Shown: positions 36,701 through 42,537 of the stretch, in pieces
Position numbering within the stretch: the first letter of the stretch is position 1
How the letters are laid out: each line of letters starts with the position of its first letter
From: Caulobacter sp. CCUG 60055
GTDB lineage: Bacteria; Pseudomonadota; Alphaproteobacteria; Caulobacterales; Caulobacteraceae
Reading direction: 5' to 3'
DNA: 64,000 nt
Assembly (NCBI RefSeq): GCF_022750545.1
Contig: NZ_PUIC01000012.1
Location: forward strand, 35,279-99,278
Made by a program: the position numbers and the translations under genes
Notes under the pieces: model-generated
Databases searched by the model: none
The model's input: only the letters and a program-made list of their open reading frames with translations
Told to the model about the DNA's origin: nothing

Positions 36701-37133
36701 TGGTCTGGCCGCCGGCGTCGACGGCCTGGGCCGGCGCCTTGGCGTTCTGCCAGAGCAAGGGGTTCGCGGAGATCGCGGCGGCGGGCGCCAACCCGCCGGG
36801 GGCTAGGCCGTTGGGAACCGAGGACGTCGCCGACTGGGCGGCGACGCGGGCCTGGGCCTGGGCCGACAGCTGGGTCCGCACGGCGGCGACGGCGGCGGCG
36901 AGGTCGGCGGCCGAACGCGCCGTCTTCTGCTGGGCGTCGCTCGGGCTCATCACGCGCGGGGCGGCGCCGGGAAGGCCGGCCGCCGTCCCGCCGCCGCCCG
37001 ACTGCGCCGTCGCCGGCGTCGCGCGGATGGTCGAGAGCACCTGGGCGTGGGCGGACTGGACGGCGAACAGGGTCAGCGCGCTGACGCCGGTCAGCAGCAG
37101 GCGGCGGGAGCGGAAGGAGACGGTGCTGGACAT
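24744..37133 (-). CDS. Giant filamentous-haemagglutinin family exoprotein (TpsA, DUF3739 type)
   Basis: 4129 residues, uninterrupted. Signal peptide 1-31 ending SAHA. A TPS secretion domain follows (about 115-260) with NPLLW, TWDSFNIGRDTTVHFDQ and LINQNGILFGG, the variant of the NPNGI motif. A Gly/Ala/Val-rich body of several thousand residues carries repeated short beta-helix turns (LTLSAG, GGDI-type). Near residues 3970-4080 is the conserved DUF3739 region (TLQTIPGAP, VAPRGTVDFGAAGI, SVGVPTQVANV). Cysteines cluster near the C-terminus (CDADFYC and a final pair). It would be secreted through the TpsB encoded in the same transcript and act as a surface fibre, adhesin or matrix protein. Confidence 0.92.
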   Translation of the reverse strand: MSSTVSFRSRRLLLTGVSALTLFAVQSAHAQVLSTIRATPATAQSGGGGTAAGLPGAAPRVMSPSDAQQKTARSAADLAAAVAAVRTQLSAQAQARVAAQSATSSVPNGLAPGGLAPAAAISANPLLWQNAKAPAQAVDAGGQTTVTIEQTAQKAILTWDSFNIGRDTTVHFDQTGGTQANGANNWIALNRVVDPSGKPSQILGRIKAEGSVYLINQNGILFGGASQVDTHALVASSLSFLGEKTAGLTPGTAAWDQAVANSNLTFLATGVAGPEATGGTGNSNLVLGLGGAVNMRPGAAYQPAGDITIAQGASISTHGNGAQGNGGYVLIAGTNVSNAGQISTPDGQAILAAGVGVGFWRNPVNGSAVLLPKLTGRIVNADSSDGTPISTLTNTGLVQASRGTVNLLGTNVAQNGAVLATTGISYPGRIVISAVDETIVGADSTDQQPHRIGLVSFGSGSVTANLPEEDGETATSSPTSSFTPGRISVTGGAVWFKNGSLLEAPGAAVSVAAMTTTGAGAMPNFETGLNAIPGRVYVDNGATIDVAGLTDVQLPASASLVTIKLITQNEIADDPNQTGLLNLQYIVLDSTLAGTTADGKAWVGSPILNAAGYAQLIPRKIDQLLVNAGSITLAGDQVLTAAGSLLNLDGGYAHYLGGSVATTRLIDSTGHIVAIGAANPNNVYVGVAGVSTVDHRRWGVTDTFSNSLYGAASSYRPESIAGGNGGALTVYGEHVAVLDGTMSAQAVAGINQAVAGRAPAGPAAGGGFLPTGGALDFGSGSSLITSGVDAFYGGPASAIGTKASIIIQDAAPALSRYAANFDISTAFDAKALGALDPNDPNNVLGWQAIPAKMLSAGGFAKVTINPLTASGSARNLVVAEGTTLSVQPGGTISYKAPYGGDITVLGRLIAPSGLISLETDGVDAAIAGPAQNFRPGDIRVGPGGVLSTAGLWVNDSGLLTAPGADAFVNGGGVSLSAGLGASITLDKGSLIDVSSGGVLLAGGLLTKNGVAVGKGGDVSLTTWNFHPTDAYGAVLPPAQPTAGALAMNGTIRSAGFSGGGKLTLQALGFQIGGDPAAAHAWDLALPETFFAGQGFGAYQLNAIYDTTVADGAQVRLTQKTLIADPAALAAAPSGTDLAAAGLVGLGQLDAYHRQATNLTLTAGGDVVWGALQAYAGVSNRTILGKGATIDADPGAAVTLGGVGGVTVLGAIRAPGGAVTLTGDTGSVYAKAAGMSSGIDFTTPDKSVWLGSNAVLDVSGVALTDPYAKPVNIGGALVQPTIGKVLNGGTVTLSDAAGYVVAEAGSLINVSGASAVFDQLQAAPDGTTRYAPGPAWSNAGAITLGAGNGLFFDGAFKAAGGAPQAQGGALTLLPETLANNGATTYQGQISNAAGASGLILQQSGALVPAGLTPGQAIVNPGQGAVVFAVDRLKGSGIDTLVLGGPSSNRDASPIVAFAGGVDLNLGRAVVVNASQILALPAGAVAIPQLAAGTANTGGASVSIAAPYVALAGRVDSHAASLVNTAAMLGDATLSINAGFIDISNQAALGDFAKTSLVSRGDIRLSSTGFTTDQKGLAAGLLFTPGDLTLQAASVYPASGERFVLAAVGPNPTTITFQAGGASSTPLSAGGALLVDATNIVQGGALRAPFGAIVLGVGDPTDASVQAAFGGAPLTATQSVTLAAGGLTSVSAGTATLPYGVTTDGTNWSYPGQPNGVAPTLTAPPAKVVTLNGRSVSLQAGANVDLSGGGVLQASEWVPGAGGTRDLLSAYNVSYAGGATGATVPLYPDARNVYAVVPGYSAPVAAYDPVFAQQADPTSPGRTTSLGVGQAGAGDLVGKAVYLSGVPGLPAGIYTLLPAKYATMPGAFRVVQQTGAANVAAGQGSVLADGTNVVAGYFADALSGARRATPSLFSVQSAAVWGKASEYRLTDADSFFAAQAKAAGTVAPALARDAGQLVLAATGSLSLGSTLNTAAGKDGAAGKVDIASQDIQIVGAGQTALAGYLQLSASDLDALGAGSLLIGGVRSQTAKGVAINVVSNSVVVSNDAAHPLTAPEILLVAKSDPTATDPNAANGLWVQSGGVIAASGSLPAGGAQPILIGDASHSGDGALLRVSNGGQTGVIRSNVGANPQGLLTVAAGASIDGGAALTLDSSGGLNFDPAARFAGSEIAVDAPTITFTNAANPAGLSGFVVGPNGLAQFASAKQVDLRSFGDVVFDGDVSLNFGQAVDLSAGRFVGRGQVSLTGSKIAFTNDLGAPTTAVSAGANTGRLTVAAAEIDLGAGSKSLAGFGAVTVAAAGGVIGQGSGAFDLGGADATFAAPVFLADTGSATSLTTTGALTLNGAGGTALALKPIGGAFSFKGGAVTVNGATLSAPAGNVSLEATSGDLVVASGSTLSSTGLAKTFYDTVQYAPGGIIKLTADKGLLDVQAGSTLDVSGAAGGGAAGGLTLSAPGRTVQLAGVIKGAAAAGYAGGSLSLDTGGAVDLDNLAGLLAASGVNSAVTVHTRAGNLTLSAGRTIRAQAVSLTADGGAGGQDPSGGNILVAGTIDASGSKGGQIKLYGKSGVDLEGALLATGSSAVKRGGSVEIGTVGVPDTVGGVVQLDPTYGYELVSAANSGVIRLGDHALIDVSGGAAGGLSGGVVNIRAPLLANGDVNVVVSPSAQIKGSRATTLEAFAVWSTTDPLTYGGGKHFDGLVDPAGWYNADGSMAAGTWTDQSGNALASPTPDQLASYLSQYYFTPTAPNAAHQSFYGYLNGDAAQGSGTLMGYIRNLPVGPAVNARFANVANFQVAPGVELANPDGTVNGGGVTVLSNWNLGAGRPNNSGSITPAYRYKDAIAPYISFRAVGDFVAKASITDGFFQSQVASILGAAGSAGGGGTYDQAQSLFQQLSATDNPASVTVQFADGTNQSLTGLDPNALLGAPLKNQAPAYYGNYLQYANAWGADMSAWADPKYAGFMLPITPLRIAAPIPTNYASYTEYLTAYYGDLSQSGVNNGGWLFGYSRFTVTGGASGIFAKNFPRFGTPTAPVLSSNPTDYAAYVHVYLGYLDVLTMTRSFQNPNITKPWNSYNIWFAPDAPLSIPYTGVNIGDLPGNAPAAVASLNNPLPIAFASLLGGQSSSYRIVAGANAASADPLGVQAVSSAAVAGKGDVSLDGHFAYVDSNSQTLYGPTTIRTGTGSIAVAAANDMSLLDQTAPGVIYTAGAPAAGAPVGTAASIVKSNGFGVFDLLATTSVNPDSAGDVSIRVGGDILGVENVQPSGNSGLATGQFWLQWMQTGNVRSGGKVTQSSINFGAFDQGVMSVGGDVAISAGGDIQNLSVSLPTTWYLSNGGQTANTVGGGDLKVTAGGDILAGAYFVAKGTGVIAAGGQIASGGLTTPASQAGAAPIGVSTILAVQDGALNVVARQGVDIGAVVNPSYIQGSGLTSGYSPSAGPAWLADAQSYSGASAVNIATTTGDVVLNSLPSLSLLGAGRPGTANSDASNILPATVALTAFDGGVTIARAGQLYPSAVGQLSLIADRSVVLLQSVAGGGNAADLQFGLIDASPSTLPSPLSPSPIALNTASGVFDFNLTSAALVDHSPTPLHANDAQPVRIYSLNGDIVDGLKETTGPSAGFYDRFVTVVVDKPAQIYAGGDIVNLDFLGQNLRQNDITRIVAGGDIAAVNPLFNPSGMNTLNLAGPGVFDVEAGRNINLANPYELSAANPYANFTVSSVAASGIIAVGNAKNPYLPHAGADIDVLFGVGPGVANDAFVKAYVDPAVAGPDVQKALVAYMKAWDEGTGVYTGLVKDQPSVTMNLDKAWSEFQALPAAAQQRFNRQVLFSVLAKVGIDYNDPASSYFHQYARGYQAINTLFPAAMGYTANSLSGGVQGALTPVRTGDLDLRGSTVQTQQGGDVSILGPGGRALIGASAAPAAYVNTDGMVVAGPSNMGVLTLEQGTISMFTDTSVLLAQSRIFTEQGGAIMIWSSNGDINAGKGSKTTADMPEPIYVCDADFYCTRDARGAVTGAGIATLQTIPGAPSADVETVAPRGTVDFGAAGIRSSGNLIVAAQFVANVANVDVKGQTVGVPTQVANVLGNLSASSAAASAVQEAAQAMQQSRRNERPSIISVSIIGFGLASGDCDPAGGCPPR

Positions 37134-37229
37134 GACGAACCTAAAGTCCCCGTGGACGGATAAGGGAGACGCGCGACGGTCTGGCGACGGCGCATGCTCC
37201 GGATGGCGATGAACGGTCGGCCGCGCCGG

Positions 37230-37694
37230 TCATTTCGGCGGCCGGGGTGCGATCGGACTGGCGTAGACGGGCGGCGGCGGGCGATAGGGCTCGGCGGATT
37301 TGCCGAGATTGGGCCCCATGCGCTGGGCGACCGCCGAGAAGCTGAAGGTTCCGGCCCGGCTGGGGACCTGGGCGTCGCGGACGGCGGCGTCGCGGGCGCC
37401 GGCGAGCGGCGGCGGCCGGCCGGCGCTGGCGGCGGCCTTCACCTGCCGGTCGAGACAGGCCAGGTCGAGGCCGTGGCCGCCGGCGGGCGCGGCCGGCAGG
37501 CAGGCGTCCGGGCGCCGGCCGTTGACGACCACCTCGTCGACCGGGGCCGGCGCGGACGGTTCGGCGGCGGCGGACGCGCCCGCGATCATCGCCCAGGCGA
37601 TGGCGAGGGCGAGGGCGGCCGCGGGAACGCCCCGCCGCGCCCCGACCCGAGGCCCGGCGGCGCCGCGCCCTCCAAGGGGTCTTTCAGCGCGCAC
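37230..37694 (-). CDS. Small exported protein of unknown function in the TPS operon
   Basis: 154 residues from a GTG start. Hydrophobic export segment at about 23-45 (AAALALAIAWAMIAGASAAA), then a Pro/Ala-rich periplasmic stretch with two short Cys-containing motifs (PDACLPA and LDLACLDRQV) that could form a disulfide. The C-terminus is rich in proline (YRPPPPVYASPIAPRPP). I do not recognise a family. It sits 16 bp after the porin and 96 bp before tpsA on the same strand, and I infer a part in envelope assembly or export of TpsA. Confidence 0.65.
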   Translation of the reverse strand: MRAERPLGGRGAAGPRVGARRGVPAAALALAIAWAMIAGASAAAEPSAPAPVDEVVVNGRRPDACLPAAPAGGHGLDLACLDRQVKAAASAGRPPPLAGARDAAVRDAQVPSRAGTFSFSAVAQRMGPNLGKSAEPYRPPPPVYASPIAPRPPK

Positions 37695-37710
37695 GACCGC
37701 CCGCCCCGCC

Positions 37711-39531
37711 TCAGAACTTCACGTTGAGGTCGGCCTGGAACAGGTCGATCTTCAACGGCGGCCCATAGACCTCCTCGGTGCTCATCCAGCGCGCGCCTAT
37801 CGAGGTGTGCCGGAAGAGGCCGTACTCGGCCCCGAGGGTCCAGCCCTTGGCGTTGGTGCCGCCCAGGTGGAAGTCCTGGTCGGTGAAGGCGTCGAGCAGG
37901 GCGTCCGGATCGATGTGGCGATAGGAGGCCGACACGCTCCAGTCGCCGAACTTCTCGATCTTCGGACGGCCGACCGTGCCGCGCACCAGCCAGGCGGTCC
38001 CGCCCGACTGGAACAGGGCCTTGCCGGCCGGGCACTGGCCGCCGACCAGGGCGACCGAGCAGGTCTCGTTGTTGTTGATGATCTGCGACAGGCCCGAGGC
38101 GGTGTTGAAGCCGCGACGTTGGATGTCGCCGGCGCCGTAGGCCAGGTTGTAGGCGTAGTGGCCGGCCAGGTTCAGGTGCACCCGGTCGTTGACCGCGTAG
38201 TCGACGGCGGCGGAGACGTCGAGGACCCGGAACTTCGAGGCCAGGCCGTAATACTGCGGCGCGGCGGTGTTGTTGGGGTCGGCGGTGATGATGTCGCGCA
38301 GGGCGAACAGGGTGTTGCCCGCCTGCAGATAGCCTGGCCGCGAGCCGTCGGTGAGACAGAAGGCCGAGGTGTTGAGACAGGCCGGCGACAGCCGCCCGGC
38401 CACGTTCTCGTAACCGTAGTAGGCGAGGTCCAGGGCGAGGGCGAGCCTGTCGGTCGGCTTCCAGTCGGCGCCGGCCTGGCCGGCGAACAGCCATTTGCTT
38501 CCCTTGGAGTCGGGGGTCTTGGCCAGGCCCGTGGTCGGCTCGTCGTCAGGGGCGTAGGACAGCGGGAAGGCCCCGGCGATCACGTGGGCGCTGAGCCCTT
38601 CGACGACCGGCAGCGGCCGCTCATAGCTGGCGGCGACGCCGTCGAGATTGACCTCGGAGCTCCAGACCAGCTCGGTCTGCCGGAAGGGATTGGCCATGCG
38701 GCCAAGCCACAGGTGCTGGCCTTCGAAGCGGTGGATGTCGACATAGGCCCGGTCGAGCCAGATGCCCTTGTCGGTGAAGTAGCCGCCCAGGGTCTGGTTG
38801 GTGCTGTCGGGATTGGTCTGCGAACCGGTGGCGATGCGGAAATAGGCGGTGACCGACGGGTCGATGTCGGCCTCCAGCGCCAGGCGCGCGCGGATGCGCT
38901 GGATATTGCGGTCGGTGCGCGAATTGCGGATCGGCGGATTGACCCCGCCCGTGTTGTTCGGATCGTACGGGTTGCCGCCGTTGACGGCGCCGACATTGAC
39001 GAAGTCGCCGGCGTTGCCGCCGTCGAGGAAGCGGCCTTCGTCGCGGTAGCGGAAGTCGCCGCTGATCCTGACGCCGCGCACCCATTCGGGAAGCGCGCCG
39101 GGCGCCACCAGGCCCTCCTTCCTGGCGTCGGCCAGCACCTCCTGCTTGACCTCTTCCTTGATCTGGGCGCGCACGAAGTCGGGCACATAGCGCACGCTGG
39201 TCCCCGGCGCGGCCGAGGCCGGCGAGACCGCCGCCACCGCCGTCTGGGCGCTGGTCTGGGCGGTCTGGGCCGACTGCGCCGCGCTCTGCGCCGTCTGGGC
39301 GGTGGCGCGGGCCTGGGCCGCCTCGGCCTCGGCCTGGGCGATCATGGCGTCGGCCTCGGCCCGGCTGAGGATGCGCTTCTTCACCAGGGCGTTGATCAGG
39401 TTGACCGTGGCGATCTGCGAGGCCCCGTCGCCCTGGGCGAGGGCCTCGGTCGCGGTGAAAGCGGTCGACACCAACAGCGCCGCCAGGAGCGCGGCGCGGC
39501 GCGCGCGGCCGGGGACGTACTTGCAAGACAT
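37711..39531 (-). CDS. Putative outer-membrane porin
   Basis: 606 residues. Signal peptide 1-33 ending ALAQ. Residues about 50-110 are an Ala/Gln/Glu-rich coiled coil (AEADAMIAQAEAEAAQARAT and QTAQSAAQSAQTAQT), like the periplasmic stalk of some trimeric porins. After about residue 155 comes a beta-barrel with many aromatic-ended strands (GDFRYRDEGRF, AYFRIATGSQ) finishing in NVKF, a C-terminal Phe typical of outer-membrane proteins. It matches the 'putative porin' family. It lies between tonB and the small exported protein in the TPS operon, an unusual neighbour for TpsA. Confidence 0.85.
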   Translation of the reverse strand: MSCKYVPGRARRAALLAALLVSTAFTATEALAQGDGASQIATVNLINALVKKRILSRAEADAMIAQAEAEAAQARATAQTAQSAAQSAQTAQTSAQTAVAAVSPASAAPGTSVRYVPDFVRAQIKEEVKQEVLADARKEGLVAPGALPEWVRGVRISGDFRYRDEGRFLDGGNAGDFVNVGAVNGGNPYDPNNTGGVNPPIRNSRTDRNIQRIRARLALEADIDPSVTAYFRIATGSQTNPDSTNQTLGGYFTDKGIWLDRAYVDIHRFEGQHLWLGRMANPFRQTELVWSSEVNLDGVAASYERPLPVVEGLSAHVIAGAFPLSYAPDDEPTTGLAKTPDSKGSKWLFAGQAGADWKPTDRLALALDLAYYGYENVAGRLSPACLNTSAFCLTDGSRPGYLQAGNTLFALRDIITADPNNTAAPQYYGLASKFRVLDVSAAVDYAVNDRVHLNLAGHYAYNLAYGAGDIQRRGFNTASGLSQIINNNETCSVALVGGQCPAGKALFQSGGTAWLVRGTVGRPKIEKFGDWSVSASYRHIDPDALLDAFTDQDFHLGGTNAKGWTLGAEYGLFRHTSIGARWMSTEEVYGPPLKIDLFQADLNVKF

Positions 39532-39632
39532 GGAGGAGGTTTCCCCTTTCGGCGCGGCGCGCCGGGTTGTGCAGGTCGGCGCGCGGGCGCCGGAGGCGGA
39601 TGCGAAAGCGAGGACGGAAGCGGCCTGCCGGG

Positions 39633-40319
39633 TCATCCCGGCCTCCGCAGGTCGAGAGCCAGGTTGACCGGCATGGCCAGGCTGGGATCGGGCGGGCGCA
39701 CCGCCCGGCCGACCAGGGCCGCCTCGACCAGGTCGGCGTGGCTTCCGCCCTCGACCTGGACGCGGGCGATCTTGCCGCCCGGCTCGATCCACACCCGCAC
39801 CTTGGCGTGCAGCGCCGCCCCGCGCAGGGTCTTGTCGCTCTCCCAGGCGCGGCGGAACTCGCCTTCCAGATAGGCCGCGTAAGCGGCGCGGTTGAAGCCG
39901 CCGAGGCCCGAGCCGATGCGGCCCGAGCCGTTCATGCCGCCGCCCGGCCCCGAGCCGATGTTGAAGGCGTCGCCGCCAGCCTGGGCCGGGCCGTTGATCG
40001 ACATGGCCTGGCCCGGCGAAGCCGCCGCCTGCGGGCTCGGGCTCGGCGGCTGCGGGCTCGGCGTCGGTTGGTTGACCGGCTGGGGCGGAACCTCCTCCGG
40101 CTTCGGCTCGGGCGGCTTGACCTCGGGCGGCGGCGGCGGCGGAGGCGGCGGCGTGACCGGGATCAGCACCGAGTCCGCCGCCGCCTGGCGCGTCGTCGTC
40201 GACTGCTGGGTCGAGGCCCACCACACCCCGGCGACGATCGCCAGCAGCGCCGCCCCGCCCAGGAGCCGCGGCCCCAGCGGCCGGCGCACGCTATAGCCCG
40301 ATGGCGAGGCTGCCAGCAT
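39633..40319 (-). CDS. TonB-like energy transducer of the TPS operon
   Basis: 228 residues. One N-terminal transmembrane helix (about 19-36, LLGGAALLAIVAGVWWA), a long proline-rich spacer with nine consecutive prolines and PEP/KPEE repeats, a Gly/Ser-rich hinge, and a C-terminal domain (about 145-228) with VRVWIEPGGKIARVQVEGG as in TonB. It follows exbD by 3 bp and precedes the porin gene. With the ExbB fusion and ExbD it makes a full inner-membrane proton-motive-force complex. Its outer-membrane partner is unknown. Confidence 0.85.
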   Translation of the reverse strand: MLAASPSGYSVRRPLGPRLLGGAALLAIVAGVWWASTQQSTTTRQAAADSVLIPVTPPPPPPPPPEVKPPEPKPEEVPPQPVNQPTPSPQPPSPSPQAAASPGQAMSINGPAQAGGDAFNIGSGPGGGMNGSGRIGSGLGGFNRAAYAAYLEGEFRRAWESDKTLRGAALHAKVRVWIEPGGKIARVQVEGGSHADLVEAALVGRAVRPPDPSLAMPVNLALDLRRPG

Positions 40320-40322
40320 GGC

Positions 40323-40736
40323 TCAGCCCCCCACCCGGCCCTGGGCCTTGCCGGTCACCAGGCCGAACTTAGTGATGTCCAGCCGCCGCAGCAGGTCGAG
40401 CACCTCGACCACCTTGGCGTACTGCACCGCCCCGTCGCCCTTGACCACCACGGGAAAGTCCGGCGTCTGGGCCTGCTGCGAACGCAGCCGGTCCTCCAGC
40501 TCGCCCATCGAGACCGGGAAAGCCTCGTAATAGACCTGCCCCGCCGGATCGATGGTGATCGCCTTGGTGTTCGAGGCCAGCGACGCGGCCGAGCTGGCCT
40601 TGGGCAGGTTGACCTTGATGCCCTGCACGCTGGCCGTGGTCATGATGATGAAGATGACCAGCAGCACGAAGCACAGGTCGAGCATCGGCGTGACGTTGAT
40701 GTCGTCGTAGGGCTTGGCGTCGGTGTTGATCTTCAC
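40323..40736 (-). CDS. exbD: ExbD/TolR family biopolymer transport protein
   Basis: 137 residues from a GTG start. The single transmembrane helix follows NVTPMLDLCFVLLVIFIIMT; Asp in MLD is the proton-pathway residue of ExbD/TolR. The periplasmic part includes VNLPKASSAASLA and ends with DITKFGLVTGK. 12 bp after the ExbB fusion and 3 bp before tonB, so these three are certainly co-transcribed. Confidence 0.92.
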   Translation of the reverse strand: MKINTDAKPYDDINVTPMLDLCFVLLVIFIIMTTASVQGIKVNLPKASSAASLASNTKAITIDPAGQVYYEAFPVSMGELEDRLRSQQAQTPDFPVVVKGDGAVQYAKVVEVLDLLRRLDITKFGLVTGKAQGRVGG

Positions 40737-40748
40737 GGGCCCGCCCCC

Positions 40749-42467
40749 CTACTCGGCCGCCCGCAGCTGCTGACGCAGCGCGCGGCGGTGGAGGTTGGCG
40801 AAGCGGGTGATCAGCCTGTCGACGAAGACCTGCAACCCGGCGGAGACCTCGGCGTTGCGGCTGGCGATGTAGTTGTAGCCGAACAGGGCAGGGATCGCGA
40901 CCAGCAGGCCGACCACGGTGGCCAGCAAGGCCGCCGACACCCCCGGCGCGATGGCGTTGACATTGACGTCGCCAGCCAGGGCGATGGCCGCGAAGGTGAT
41001 CATCACCCCCAGCACCGTGCCGAGCAGGCCGATGAACGGGCCGCCCGAGATGGCGATGGTCAGCAGCACCATGCCCCGGCCCAGCCTCTGGGTCTCGGCG
41101 ACCTGCGCCGCGTCCAGGCTGGCCCGGATCGCCTCCACCGTCTCCTCGACCAGGGCGTCCTGCGCATCCTCCGCCCGCGCCTGCTCGAACTCGGCCACGC
41201 CCGCCCGGTAGATCCGCGCCAGCGGGCTGTCGTCCAGCGCCCCGCGCGTGGCCGCGTCCAGCCCCTGCATCCAGCCGCCCGACAGGATGTCGCCGCGCTG
41301 GCGCTCGAACAGCTGGGTGAACAGCCGGTCGGCCCGCGCCGCCCGGCCGACATAGGCCCCCTTGACGTACATCACCACCCACGAGGCCAGCGACATCAGC
41401 GCCAGCACCCCGATCACCACCCAGGCGTCGATGGTGACGTTCTTGAAGATCACCCCGAAGTAGCCGAAGCCCTCGCCTGACGGCTTCTCGTCGGCCCCGA
41501 AGCCGACCAGCTTGCCGCCGCGCCCCTGGCTGGCGAAGGTGGCCTGCGCCCAGGCCTGGTCCCGCGCCGTCGACGACAGCCGCGTCTCGTCCAGCTCGCC
41601 CACGAAGCCCTCGCCCAGGTTCGCCGCCCCCGACAGCGCCGGCAGCGGCGTCGCCAGCTGCGCCGCCAGCGCCCCGTCGACATAGAGCCGCGCCCCCTTG
41701 GCGTCGGCCGACACCGTCAGCTGCGACCAGTCGCCGATCGGCGAGCCCGCCGCCGCCCGCTGGCCGGCGATCTCGACATAGGGCGCGCCCCGCGCCAGGC
41801 CGATCACCAGGCCGCCCGTCTTGTACAGCGCCGCGTCCTGCGCGCCGTCCGGCTTGAGCCAGGTCTCGAAGGTGAAGCCGTCGGCCGGACCAGCCGCGCT
41901 GGCCGGCGCCGCGGCGATGGTCAGCGGCCGGCCGTCGAACCGCGCCGCCTGGCCGACAGCCCCGGCCGCGTAGCCCACCGTCCCTTGCGCCGCCGTGGCG
42001 TTGGCGGTGGCGTCGGCCAGGTCGCCGGCGAAGTGGAACACCGCCCGGTAGGACGCATCGAAGGTCTTGGCCGCCGAGCCGACCGGCTCGGCCTTCTGCG
42101 ACCCGTAATACAGATAGAGCTTGGCCTGGCCGCCGGCCGGCAGCTCCGGCAGGTCCACCCACACCATCGCCAGCCCGACCTTGGGATCGAACCGCTCGAT
42201 GTGGAAGGCCAGCGGCGTCTTGTCGTCCTGGGCCACGAAGCGCAGGTCCGAGCCGTCGGCCTTGGCGTCCTCGAAGCGGAAGTTCGAGCTGTCCAGCCGG
42301 ATCAGCAGCGGGAAGCGCTTCTCCGGCGCGGCGATCTTCGCCGCCGCCGTGTCCACCGCCACCTGCTTGCGGTACGACCAGCTCCCGTCCCACCACGCCA
42401 GAGCCGGCGTGGTCAGCGCCGCGGCCAGGGCCGCGCCCAGCGCCAGACGGACAATGTTGTTCTTCAT
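40749..42467 (-). CDS. DUF2341-LamG-ExbB fusion, proton channel subunit
   Basis: 572 residues. Signal peptide 1-24 (TTPALAWWDGSW). A periplasmic DUF2341 domain lies at about 25-125 (FPLLIRLDSSNFRFEDAKAD, KLYLYYGSQ), then a concanavalin/LamG-like domain at about 140-320 (GFTFETWLKPDG, LYVDGALAAQL). The ExbB/TolQ/MotA part follows from about 345, with three membrane helices (AWVVIGVLALMSLASWVVMY, GGPFIGLLGTVLGVMITFAA, GVSAALLATVVGLLVAIPAL). The channel subunit is thus fused to a large periplasmic, carbohydrate-binding-like sensor or docking part. 70 bp after tpsB. Confidence 0.88.
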   Translation of the reverse strand: MKNNIVRLALGAALAAALTTPALAWWDGSWSYRKQVAVDTAAAKIAAPEKRFPLLIRLDSSNFRFEDAKADGSDLRFVAQDDKTPLAFHIERFDPKVGLAMVWVDLPELPAGGQAKLYLYYGSQKAEPVGSAAKTFDASYRAVFHFAGDLADATANATAAQGTVGYAAGAVGQAARFDGRPLTIAAAPASAAGPADGFTFETWLKPDGAQDAALYKTGGLVIGLARGAPYVEIAGQRAAAGSPIGDWSQLTVSADAKGARLYVDGALAAQLATPLPALSGAANLGEGFVGELDETRLSSTARDQAWAQATFASQGRGGKLVGFGADEKPSGEGFGYFGVIFKNVTIDAWVVIGVLALMSLASWVVMYVKGAYVGRAARADRLFTQLFERQRGDILSGGWMQGLDAATRGALDDSPLARIYRAGVAEFEQARAEDAQDALVEETVEAIRASLDAAQVAETQRLGRGMVLLTIAISGGPFIGLLGTVLGVMITFAAIALAGDVNVNAIAPGVSAALLATVVGLLVAIPALFGYNYIASRNAEVSAGLQVFVDRLITRFANLHRRALRQQLRAAE

Positions 42468-42537
42468 CGTTCTACCCCCAGAAGGTCTCGGGTCGGGCCG
42501 GCGCGCGGGCTCTCGGCCGGCGCGCCAGCCGGTTGGT

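Noticed and set aside
25617..36806. An uninterrupted plus-strand frame of about 3700 codons opposite the giant TpsA gene
   Set aside because: It mirrors the high-GC codon bias of tpsA, is rich in Arg/Gly/Asp-type shadow composition, and has no domain, signal or ribosome site.
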